From an uncultured Rhizobiaceae group bacterium (GTDB taxonomy: Bacteria > Pseudomonadota > Alphaproteobacteria > Rhizobiales > Rhizobiaceae), in contig CALDZZ010000123.1 in the NCBI GenBank assembly GCA_937944075.1, positions 1-6,331 on the forward strand: DNA of 6,331 nt, given 5' to 3'. Every line of letters begins with the position of its first letter. Position 1 is the stretch's first letter. Both the position numbers and the translations under genes were made by a program. Of the stretch, positions 1 through 5,598 are shown piece by piece. The notes under the pieces were generated by a model that saw only the letters and a list, made by a program, of their open reading frames with translations, was not told where the DNA came from and searched no databases.

Positions 1-985
1 GCGCCCTGAACGCGTCATGGGTCATCAAGTCGGACGCCTCGTTAAGGGCGCCATAGGCAATGCCGGCATCCAGCAAGGCAGCTTGAAGTTTTTGGGAAGT
101 CATTTGCGCAGTTACCAAACCAATATCGCTTTCAAGTTGCACCCTGTTTTCCACACGCAGGTTATTGGTCTTGTAATCAGGGTTTTCAAAGAGGTGCGGC
201 GCACGCAATCCCTGCTTGCAAAAGCGTTCCCACTCGCGTTCATTTTGAATGGATATCAACACAAGCTTGCCGTCTGAACATTCAAAGGCCCCATAAGGTG
301 CAATCGAAGGATGGCGTAACCCGGAAGGCTTGGGAGCCCCACTGCCGTATTCAGCATGGGTGAGCGGAACAGCCATCCAGTCAGCTGCAACATCAAAGAG
401 TGAAACCGATAATTCCTCCCCTTTGCCTGAAAGCGAACGCTTGAGAATAGCTTCAAGAATGCCGCTATAAGCCGTCATCCCTGCGCCAATATCACATACT
501 GAAACACCGACACGACCAGGCCTGTCCGGATAGCCGGAAACTGAAACCAAACCGCTCTCGGCCTGTACCAACAGATCATAGGCAGGCTTTTTGGAAGCCT
601 CGCCCTCCAATCCGTAGCCCGAAATATTACAGATTATCAAACCCGGATTTTCACTCTGCAAACTGTGCGTATCAAACCCACTGCGTGCAAGCGCCCCGGG
701 CGAAAGATTTTGGATCAAGACATCCGCCTTGCGTAAAATCTTCCATAAAAGTTCAGCGCCCTGTTCTGTCTTGAAATCAAGACATATCGATTGCTTGCCC
801 TGATTTAGCCAAGTGAAATACGAGCTTTCCCCCTTGGCTGCCTTGTCATAGCCTCTTGCAAAGTCTCCTTCTTCACGCTCCACCTTGATAATGCGGGCGC
901 CAGCTTGCGCCAATCGGGCCGTACAAAGCGGAGCCGCAACAGCCTGCTCAATTGCAACGACAAGAATTCCTTCAAGCGGCTTCAT
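1..985 (-). CDS. CaiB/BaiF family (family III) CoA-transferase, C-terminus cut by window edge
   Basis: Family III CoA-transferases move CoA between acyl-CoA and a free carboxylic acid through an enzyme aspartyl thioester, in the cytoplasm. I read 328 codons from ATG at 985 to the left edge. The family usually has about 380-400 residues, so some 60-70 C-terminal residues are missing. Visible family signs are an N-terminal MKPLEGILVV strand, a Rossmann-like segment around residues 28-36 (AGARIIKVE), the catalytic-Asp context PAYDLLVQAESG (Asp137), GVSVCDIGAGMTAYSGILEA at 160-179, and IAPYGAFE / IQNEREWERFC at 228-256. The last motifs resemble itaconate, mesaconyl- or citramalate-type CoA-transferases, as I recall them; no alignment was run. 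The ATG has a GAGG site at 991-994, five bases away, overlapping the stop of the preceding acyl-CoA dehydrogenase gene, so translation is probably coupled. Family call is firm; substrate is open. Confidence 0.93.
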   Translation of the reverse strand, partial: MKPLEGILVVAIEQAVAAPLCTARLAQAGARIIKVEREEGDFARGYDKAAKGESSYFTWLNQGKQSICLDFKTEQGAELLWKILRKADVLIQNLSPGALARSGFDTHSLQSENPGLIICNISGYGLEGEASKKPAYDLLVQAESGLVSVSGYPDRPGRVGVSVCDIGAGMTAYSGILEAILKRSLSGKGEELSVSLFDVAADWMAVPLTHAEYGSGAPKPSGLRHPSIAPYGAFECSDGKLVLISIQNEREWERFCKQGLRAPHLFENPDYKTNNLRVENRVQLESDIGLVTAQMTSQKLQAALLDAGIAYGALNEASDLMTHDAFRA

Positions 986-992
986 GAAACCC

Positions 993-2141
993 TCAAAAAC
1001 TTCTGGGCATGCCAAGCACATGCTCACTCAAATAGGATAAAATCAAATTGGTCGAGATTGGTGCAATCTGGTAAAGCCTTGTTTCTCGCAGTTTCCGTTC
1101 AATATGATATTCACGGCTCATGCCAAACCCGCCATGGGTTTGCAGGCAGGTATCACCTGCTTTCCATGATACATCAGCCGCCAGCATTTTAGCCATATTG
1201 GCCTCTGCCCCACATGCCAGTCCGGCATCAAAAAGTTGCGCGGCCTTTTCCACCATGAGATTGGCTGCTTCAAGCCTTGCATAATTTTCTGCTATCGGAA
1301 ATGAAACGCCCTGGTTTTGCCCGATCGGCCGCCCAAAGACTTCCCGTTCCTTCGCATAGGCAACCGCCTTGTCTGTAAAATAACGTGCATCACCAATGCA
1401 TTCTGCGGCAATCAAAATACGCTCTGCATTCATCCCGTCCATAATGACCCTGAACCCCTTGTGCTCCTCACCCAACAGGTTGCTTGCAGGGATTCGGAAA
1501 TCATCAAAAAACAACTCACAGGCATGATGGTTGATCATGGCATCAATAGGCTTGATGGTCAGCCCATTTTCGCGCGCACCTTCCAGTTCAACGATAAAAC
1601 ACGAAAGCCCATCTGTTTTTGAGGTTCTTTCTTCAACAGGCCTGGTACGGGCAAGCAGGACCATTAAATCGGAATGTTCCACCCGACTGATCCAGACCTT
1701 TTGGCCATTAACGACATAGTCATCCCCATCGCGTCTGGCAGTGGTTTTGAGAGATGTTGTATCGGTGCCGGTAGTGGGTTCGGTAACGCCAAAGGATTGA
1801 AGACGTAAGGTTCCATTTGCAATTTCAGGCAGATACTTTTGCTTCTGTGCTAGGCTGCCATGCTTCAAGACACACCCCATGACATACATTTGCGCATGCG
1901 CGGCACCAGGGTGACCACCAGAACGCGAAATTTCTTCCAAAACAGCGCAGGCCTCAACCAAACCAAGTCCGGTGCCACCATATTCTTCTGGAATAAGACA
2001 TCCCAAAAATCCAGAACGGGTAATTTCTTTTACAAACTCTGTGGGGTAACCACCTGTTTTGTCCAACTCGCGCCAATAGTTTTCATCATAGGATGCGCAA
2101 ATCGCCCTGATCGATTGTCTGATTTCTTCGATGTGTTCCAT
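993..2141 (-). CDS. Acyl-CoA dehydrogenase (FAD-dependent)
   Basis: A full-length 382-residue acyl-CoA dehydrogenase, which introduces a 2,3-double bond into an acyl-CoA thioester using FAD and passes electrons to electron-transfer flavoprotein. The N-terminal helical domain covers about residues 1-115. The beta domain begins with FGVTEPTTGTD (117-127), the FAD/substrate-binding signature, and includes NGQKVWISR (145-153). The C-terminal helical domain carries REVFGRPIGQNQG (266-278) and QTHGGFGMSREYHIER (334-349). The usual C-terminal catalytic Glu of medium-chain enzymes (YEGTSQ context) is absent: the region reads LYQIAPIST (356-364). Glu240 in NAERILIA sits where isovaleryl- and long-chain-type enzymes carry their base, so it is the likely catalytic residue. 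Only one ATG follows the in-frame upstream TGA; an AGG lies about six bases before it. First gene of a two-gene unit with the downstream CoA-transferase, 7 bases apart. Substrate unknown. Confidence 0.95.
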   Translation of the reverse strand: MEHIEEIRQSIRAICASYDENYWRELDKTGGYPTEFVKEITRSGFLGCLIPEEYGGTGLGLVEACAVLEEISRSGGHPGAAHAQMYVMGCVLKHGSLAQKQKYLPEIANGTLRLQSFGVTEPTTGTDTTSLKTTARRDGDDYVVNGQKVWISRVEHSDLMVLLARTRPVEERTSKTDGLSCFIVELEGARENGLTIKPIDAMINHHACELFFDDFRIPASNLLGEEHKGFRVIMDGMNAERILIAAECIGDARYFTDKAVAYAKEREVFGRPIGQNQGVSFPIAENYARLEAANLMVEKAAQLFDAGLACGAEANMAKMLAADVSWKAGDTCLQTHGGFGMSREYHIERKLRETRLYQIAPISTNLILSYLSEHVLGMPRSF

Positions 2142-2149
2142 GAACTGCC

Positions 2150-2198
2150 TGTGGTCATTTCCAGTTTCATCAACATAGCAAGTTCATGACTGACCACA
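2150..2198. promoter_or_regulatory. Paired inverted half-sites flanking the dehydrogenase promoter
   Basis: TGTGGTCA at 2150-2157 and its exact reverse complement TGACCACA at 2191-2198 are 41 bases centre to centre. One arm overlaps the candidate -35 box and the other lies in the leader just before the ribosome binding site. This arrangement would suit a repressor bound at two sites, but 8-bp arms at this distance could be chance. No regulator gene is in the window. Confidence 0.3.
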
Positions 2199-2199
2199 A
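2172..2199 (-). promoter_or_regulatory. Candidate promoter of the acyl-CoA dehydrogenase/CoA-transferase unit
   Basis: On the minus strand TTGTGG (2194-2199) and TATGTT (2172-2177) are separated by 16 bases, 31 bases before the ATG at 2141. Match to the housekeeping sigma consensus is only moderate (TTG plus 4/6 in the -10). The position is right: after the upstream terminator and before the first gene of the unit. Confidence 0.35.
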
Positions 2200-2201
2200 A
2201 T

Positions 2202-2228
2202 AAAAAAGGCCTCCAAACCGGAGGCCTT
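2202..2228 (-). terminator. Rho-independent terminator of the cytochrome c gene
   Basis: A perfect 9-bp GC-rich stem: AAGGCCTCC at 2206-2214 and GGAGGCCTT at 2220-2228, with a 5-base loop (2215-2219). Read on the minus strand the stem runs directly into six T residues (A tract at 2202-2207), the classic intrinsic terminator form. It begins 22 bases after the cytochrome c stop codon and separates that gene from the acyl-CoA dehydrogenase unit. Confidence 0.93.
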
Positions 2229-2250
2229 CAAATCTTTTACAAGCAACTGA

Positions 2251-2721
2251 TTAGTTGGTTGTTGTTGAAGTTTCTTCTTCGCTAGCGGCTTCACCTTCTT
2301 CAGTGGCTGCTGCATTGGAAGATAGAGAAGCAAGATATGCAATCACATCCTTACGCTCTTCTTCTTTCTTCAACTTGAAAGACATTTTACTTTTGGCTTT
2401 CTTGTCATCAAGCTTTGCGCGAAGATACTTCTTTGGATCAGCAAGATACTCGAAGATTTCTTCTTCGGTCCATGTCGCTCCGGTCTCACCCAGTGCAACA
2501 ATGCTTTTACCGTATTTGTATCCTTCGACACTTGCAATCTGGCTACCAACCACATTGGTAAGGATCGGACCAACCTTGTTTTTGGCACCTTCACCAACCA
2601 TGTGGCATGAAGCGCATTTTTTAAATACAGATTCGCCCTTTGCCACGTCTCCTGCGAGTGCAGGTGTTGCTGCAAATGCGGTTGCTGAAATAAAAGCTGC
2701 TGCTAGAATTTGCTGTTTCAT
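2251..2721 (-). CDS. Secreted class I (c2-like) monohaem cytochrome c
   Basis: A 156-residue periplasmic electron carrier. Residues 1-23 form a signal peptide (MKQQ, hydrophobic Ala-rich core, cleavage predicted after ALA before GDVAKGE). The single haem site is CASCH (Cys36, Cys39, His40), followed by KVGPILTNVVGSQ. Met113 in KSKMSFKL is the expected sixth ligand, and the C-terminal helix is RKDVIAYLASL (123-133). A lysine/aspartate-rich insert (about 97-112) precedes the Met ligand, as in c2 or c556-like proteins from rhizobial relatives. A low-complexity tail of Ala, Glu, Ser and Thr (137-156) follows the haem domain and is not needed for the fold. The start has GGGAG at 2729-2733, seven bases upstream. 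It has its own terminator, so it is probably monocistronic. Its redox partners cannot be told; proximity to sarcosine and acyl-CoA oxidation genes does not establish a link. Confidence 0.95.
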   Translation of the reverse strand: MKQQILAAAFISATAFAATPALAGDVAKGESVFKKCASCHMVGEGAKNKVGPILTNVVGSQIASVEGYKYGKSIVALGETGATWTEEEIFEYLADPKKYLRAKLDDKKAKSKMSFKLKKEEERKDVIAYLASLSSNAAATEEGEAASEEETSTTTN

Positions 2722-2742
2722 GTAATTACTCCCAATAAATCT

Positions 2743-2796
2743 ACCTCTTTAATAGAGCATAAGAGGTGCCATGCTTTTGTCACCTAAGAAATAGGT
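2743..2796. promoter_or_regulatory. Two short inverted repeats around the cytochrome c promoter
   Basis: ACCTCTT (2743-2749) pairs with AAGAGGT (2761-2767) across 11 bases, spanning the -10 box. ACCTA (2782-2786) pairs with TAGGT (2792-2796) across 5 bases, next to the -35 box. All arms share the ACCT/AGGT core, so they could be repeated half-sites for one regulator; alternatively they are chance in a short AT-rich gap. Confidence 0.25.
2756..2783 (-). promoter_or_regulatory. Candidate promoter of the cytochrome c gene
   Basis: Minus-strand GTGACA (2778-2783, 5/6 to TTGACA) and TATGCT (2756-2761, 4/6 to TATAAT) are 16 bases apart, giving a start site roughly 30 bases before the ATG at 2721. 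It is the best sigma70-like pair I found in this gap. Confidence 0.4.
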
Positions 2797-2872
2797 AATT
2801 CAGTTCACAATTGTTTCAACTGCGGAAAATCAAAAAATCACACATCTGATTGCGGATTAAATTCAATTGTTA

Positions 2873-3571
2873 TTATTTCTTTTTCGTATAAGAAAGCGTT
2901 CGATTTATGACCTGGTCATGAAAGTTTGAATCTTTCTCAATCGTCGTATGCTTCAAGCCTCTTACGCCCTTCACATTTATATTCTTAAGCGCACCGTTAA
3001 ACCCATTACGGCTCTTGATGATATTGGTGTTTTCATCATTGGGCAGGTAGAAATTGATCACTCGATTTACATTTTTGCCAACAAAAGTCGTAATGGTAGG
3101 ATCAAAGGCAACAACATATTGTACTTTAACCCCATTCTCACCCAGATAATTGGCCATAAGCGCAGCTGCATTGCCGCCGAGAGAATGCCCCATAATCACG
3201 ATAGGGTATGAAACCTGTTTCTTGCTGTCACGTGCGATGATGTTGTCAGCAAGCTCACGCCAGCTCGCATGATTGTAAACGCGTGCATCAAGTCCGGCAC
3301 GGATCATTTTAGCACCGATCTTGTCCATTCCTCGCGAGAATATATTCGCCAATCCACGCAACAAATAAACTTCGCCGGTCTGGGTAACCTTTCCGGTAAT
3401 GGATATGTTGATTTCGCTTGGCAGGCGCGTCAATGATGCATTTACGTTTTTGATAGGTTCGATACGGGCATTACTGCTGGATGTAGCAGAAGAACTACAG
3501 GCAGATACGACGATTGCCGCTGCAAGCAACAAACTTGTAGAACCCAAAAATTTGCGGATTTTCAAATCCAT
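2873..3571 (-). CDS. Predicted lipoprotein serine hydrolase, alpha/beta hydrolase fold
   Basis: A 232-residue protein with a type II signal peptide: MDLKIRKF, hydrophobic core, lipobox VSAC with the acylated Cys at residue 25, then a Ser-rich linker. It should be tethered to a membrane on the periplasmic side. The hydrolase part shows YLLRGLANIFSRGMD (69-83), a nucleophile elbow GHSLGG with Ser130, a candidate catalytic Asp157 in AFDPT, and candidate His208 in LKHTTIEKD. Motif order fits a lipase/esterase-like enzyme; the substrate is unknown. I start it at ATG 3571 because CAGG (3579-3582) lies seven bases before it; a TTG at 3577 would leave no room for a ribosome binding site. It ends with Lys-Lys-Lys. 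It has its own promoter with an overlapping palindrome, and lies next to a methyltransferase and a second alpha/beta hydrolase of a different architecture. Confidence 0.85.
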   Translation of the reverse strand: MDLKIRKFLGSTSLLLAAAIVVSACSSSATSSSNARIEPIKNVNASLTRLPSEINISITGKVTQTGEVYLLRGLANIFSRGMDKIGAKMIRAGLDARVYNHASWRELADNIIARDSKKQVSYPIVIMGHSLGGNAAALMANYLGENGVKVQYVVAFDPTITTFVGKNVNRVINFYLPNDENTNIIKSRNGFNGALKNINVKGVRGLKHTTIEKDSNFHDQVINRTLSYTKKK

Positions 3572-3593
3572 TTTCAAACCTGCCCTATATCAG

Positions 3594-3617
3594 CCATAAC
3601 GTTACGTAAGGTTATGG
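3594..3617. promoter_or_regulatory. 24-bp near-perfect palindrome, candidate operator of the lipoprotein hydrolase gene
   Basis: The arms CCATAAC (3594-3600) and GTTATGG (3611-3617) are exact reverse complements, and the centre holds the perfect palindrome TTACGTAA (3602-3609); 22 of 24 positions are symmetric, the exceptions being 3601 and 3610. No T-run follows on either strand, so it is not an intrinsic terminator. It covers the candidate -10 box and expected start site of the hydrolase gene, the usual position for a repressor site. The cognate regulator is not in the window. Confidence 0.65.
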
Positions 3618-3639
3618 TTTATCCATCACAAAATTTCAA
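3611..3639 (-). promoter_or_regulatory. Candidate promoter of the lipoprotein hydrolase gene
   Basis: Minus-strand TTGAAA (3634-3639, 5/6 to consensus) and CATAAC (3611-3616, 4/6) are separated by exactly 17 bases. The expected start site is near 3604, giving a leader of about 33 bases to the ATG at 3571. The -10 box is inside one arm of the 24-bp palindrome. Confidence 0.5.
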
Positions 3640-3702
3640 TATCTAATTTTACAAAAAAACACCAGTTCATAATAATTTTACTAGCACTTATAAACTGAAT
3701 GC

Positions 3703-3722
3703 TTTGTGAACAAACTTTGTTC
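3703..3722. repeat. Overlapping short palindromes downstream of the methyltransferase gene
   Basis: GAACAAA-C-TTTGTTC (3708-3722) is a perfect odd palindrome, and TTTGT-GA-ACAAA (3703-3714) shares its left arm, so the order is TTTGT, ACAAA, TTTGT. It lies about 30 bases after the methyltransferase stop. There is no adjacent T-run, so it is a poor terminator; it may be a protein site or a transcript-end hairpin. The rest of 3618-3702 is AT-rich with nothing else recognisable. Confidence 0.3.
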
Positions 3723-3753
3723 CACTCAACGATTGAAAATCCTTGCCAAATTA

Positions 3754-4347
3754 TCAGTAAATACCAGGGAATACCTTACTCGTGCGTTTGATATATTCAT
3801 CGTATTCCTGACCAAACTCTGCCCGCATCATTTCCTCTTCCTGCCCAACCCTCAAGAAGAACAAGGTTCCAAACCCGATCATGCCGGAAACACCTGCAAT
3901 CCAGTTTGGTAAAAGAAAAGCAGCCCCAATCGCCCATACCCAAAAGGCGGTATACATCGGGTGCCGTATTTTTTCGTAAATACCGGATGTCACCAGCTTG
4001 TGATCTTCGCGCAAATCCAGGCTGTGAGACCACATTTTGCCAAGCGCCTTGTGTGTCAGACGGAAAAGTCTCAACGAAAGCAAAAGCAGTATGGTGCCTA
4101 TCACCAGCAAAACAATATTGGAATTGTAATCAAAGCCATCCAGAAAATCCGTGAATATCCAGATCAGCGGTATATATCCAAGCCCGGTTGCAGAGATGAC
4201 CATCGAAAAGCGTTCTTTCAGGGTTCTGGAAACAACCGTTTTGGCAACCTTGCGGGATTTGATATTCGGCCGGTAGCGAATAATCCCCCAGCCGACAATA
4301 AACATCAGCCAGATGATTTTTGCTGCAAGTTCCAAATCAAGGGTCAT
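3754..4347 (-). CDS. Membrane methyltransferase of the isoprenylcysteine carboxyl methyltransferase (ICMT/PEMT-like) family
   Basis: A 197-residue integral membrane protein. Hydrophobic segments are at about residues 5-23, 49-68, 76-96, 130-147 and 149-166. The C-terminal half carries the family signature: LVTSGIYEKIRHPMYTAF (118-135, with the RHPMY core at 128-132) and, after the last membrane segment, RVGQEEEMMRAEFGQEYDEY (166-185), the Glu-rich helix that with the RHP region forms the S-adenosylmethionine and substrate pocket in this family. Length fits bacterial members. Members methylate prenyl-cysteine carboxylates in eukaryotes, or phospholipid amines in the PEMT relatives; bacterial substrates are mostly unknown. 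Its ATG shares a base with the stop of the upstream hydrolase (TGATG at 4345-4349), and the ribosome binding site is weak, so it probably depends on translational coupling. The tight pairing suggests both act on one membrane substrate, which is inference. Confidence 0.85.
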   Translation of the reverse strand: MTLDLELAAKIIWLMFIVGWGIIRYRPNIKSRKVAKTVVSRTLKERFSMVISATGLGYIPLIWIFTDFLDGFDYNSNIVLLVIGTILLLLSLRLFRLTHKALGKMWSHSLDLREDHKLVTSGIYEKIRHPMYTAFWVWAIGAAFLLPNWIAGVSGMIGFGTLFFLRVGQEEEMMRAEFGQEYDEYIKRTSKVFPGIY

Positions 4348-5528
4348 CAGTTAGCGTCCGTTATATTCGCGATTAAATCACTATTGGCAAACAAGGTTTC
4401 ATCGCGCGCCAGGTCATCTGCAAAAAAGGGACCGAAAACACGCAGTTGGAAATCATGGTGCACACGGTTGTCGTGGTAAAGAATATATTGTCGATGTGCA
4501 AGATACATCGAACGTTTCATTTTGCTGTGCCGTTCTTTGGACAAGGCATGCTTGAAATTGACACGAGAGGTTACAACCGGAGAAACAGTTTCAAGGATCT
4601 TGAGCGGCAAAAAAGGCTCTGTCTTGTAAAACGATATGAAGTCTGTCTTGGTTTGAATTTCATGCCACAGAATATTGGGTTCAGCCAAAACGGTTTTGAC
4701 GTATTTGTCAAAATAGACAGCTCGTTTTACGAGTGCAATCTTCAACAGGCTAGAGCCTAGCGCCAGAAAGGTTACCCGCTTGCCGACCAGCAGGTCAGGA
4801 TTGTTCTCAAGCGCAATCGCGAGTGCGGAGACTGCCCATACCGAACCGAAACTGTGGCCGACAATCAGGATTTCATCATGCTTCGAATTGCTGATTTCAT
4901 CACTCAAATGATCCGCAAAGAGTGCATAGCGATCAGCGATTTCCGGATTGGAAAGCGTCACGAGATCACGCGCAAATCCCCAATCATTGATGGACAGGTT
5001 CAAATAGGCAAGATCACCAGGAAACCTGCAAAGAACAAGGAACATCAAAAAAGCTGCAATCGCAGTTACAATCCAGTGAAGCCCAAACGCCCCGATTGTG
5101 TAGTGCATGAAGAACCAGGAAAACACCGCAAAGAAAAGCATCATCAACATGGGATAAATGGCAAATCCCCAGTATCGCATGCTTGCCTTTGCATATTTGC
5201 GCACCGAACCATCAAGAAAGAACAGAAGATACTTTGGAAAGTTTGCAAAGAAACTTTGCGGGTAAGGCATATTTTCATATTTGCCGATGATGTCGGTCCA
5301 TGAAAAATGAACGTAATCGGTTTTGCTACGCCATTTCTCTGAGGAAGAATGAAAGACAGTACTGGCCTTGTGCTCGTCTTGGTCAGAATTTATCTCATCA
5401 ACCTCAAGCTCAAACCCCCAAAGATGGGCCGTTTTTTGCCCCCCTGCAGACAGGCGCCCGATTTGATGCAGGGCGTCTGTGGTTTCGAATCCGGGAAAAT
5501 TAAGGACAAGGCGGTTGATATCAGACAC
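4347..5528 (-). CDS. Membrane-anchored alpha/beta hydrolase
   Basis: A 393-residue protein. The N-terminus RLVLNFPGFE (6-15) looks like the first strand and oxyanion loop of an alpha/beta hydrolase. Two hydrophobic segments (about 121-142 and 146-168) form a membrane hairpin inserted before the nucleophile. ILIVGHSFGSVWAVSALAIAL (220-240) is the nucleophile elbow with Ser226. Asp296 in TKTDFISFY and His344 in LAHRQYIL are the best candidates for acid and base; these two are guesses from spacing and context. With no signal peptide and a short TM hairpin, the catalytic part probably faces the cytoplasm on the inner membrane. It starts at GTG 5528: an in-frame TGA lies only five codons before it and no ATG fits. 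The upstream site is a weak A/G run (AAAGAAA) buried in a hairpin. The gene is 63 bases after soxG and overlaps the methyltransferase start. I cannot assign a substrate; a lipid is plausible. Confidence 0.8.
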   Translation of the reverse strand: MSDINRLVLNFPGFETTDALHQIGRLSAGGQKTAHLWGFELEVDEINSDQDEHKASTVFHSSSEKWRSKTDYVHFSWTDIIGKYENMPYPQSFFANFPKYLLFFLDGSVRKYAKASMRYWGFAIYPMLMMLFFAVFSWFFMHYTIGAFGLHWIVTAIAAFLMFLVLCRFPGDLAYLNLSINDWGFARDLVTLSNPEIADRYALFADHLSDEISNSKHDEILIVGHSFGSVWAVSALAIALENNPDLLVGKRVTFLALGSSLLKIALVKRAVYFDKYVKTVLAEPNILWHEIQTKTDFISFYKTEPFLPLKILETVSPVVTSRVNFKHALSKERHSKMKRSMYLAHRQYILYHDNRVHHDFQLRVFGPFFADDLARDETLFANSDLIANITDAN

Positions 5529-5530
5529 TC

Positions 5531-5566
5531 GGTATTTCTTTCAGAATCGTTTGAAAAAGAGATACC
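5531..5566 (-). promoter_or_regulatory. Start-proximal hairpin covering the hydrolase ribosome binding site
   Basis: GGTATTTCTTT (5531-5541) and AAAGAGATACC (5556-5566) can pair over 11 positions. In the minus-strand transcript one internal pair is an A/C mismatch, and the loop is 14 bases. The downstream arm contains the only purine-rich stretch that could serve as the ribosome binding site and ends two bases before the GTG. There is no T-run, so it is not a terminator. Confidence 0.5.
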
Positions 5567-5569
5567 ACG

Positions 5570-5598
5570 GGTTTAACCGAAAGTCAGATATTTAAACC
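5570..5598. repeat. Inverted repeat across the soxG stop codon
   Basis: GGTTTAA (5570-5576) and TTAAACC (5592-5598) are exact reverse complements around a 15-base spacer; the second arm includes the soxG stop. It could be a 3'-end hairpin that stabilises or delimits soxG mRNA. The stem is AT-rich and lacks a T-run, so termination here looks unlikely. Confidence 0.35.

Noticed and set aside
2255..2725. Plus-strand open frame of 156 codons, a mirror of the cytochrome c gene
   Set aside because: It is antisense to a clear cytochrome c with signal peptide and CASCH site; the open frame follows from the codon composition, and its translation has no recognisable feature.
2829..2855. Possible terminator after the lipoprotein gene (AATCA/TGATT stem before a T-run on the minus strand)
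   Set aside because: Only a 5-bp AT-rich stem; too weak to call without folding energies or transcript data.
2821..2856. Direct repeat TGCGGA at 2821 and 2851
   Set aside because: Six bases only; expected by chance.
3572..3577. TTG start two codons earlier for the lipoprotein hydrolase
   Set aside because: The CAGG ribosome binding site would abut the TTG; ATG 3571 has seven-base spacing.
3654..3697. Possible terminator after the methyltransferase gene (CAGTT/AACTG arms before a T7 run on the minus strand)
   Set aside because: Five-bp stem with a 25-base loop is unlikely to terminate; the T7 run is probably part of the AT-rich promoter-upstream region.
3961..4479. Plus-strand open frame of 172 codons across the methyltransferase/hydrolase junction
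   Set aside because: Antisense to two well-supported coupled genes; no domain and no good ribosome binding site seen.
4854..5303. Plus-strand open frame of 149 codons inside the membrane hydrolase gene
   Set aside because: Antisense shadow; the minus-strand frame holds the GHSFGS motif and TM hairpin, while this one shows no family feature.
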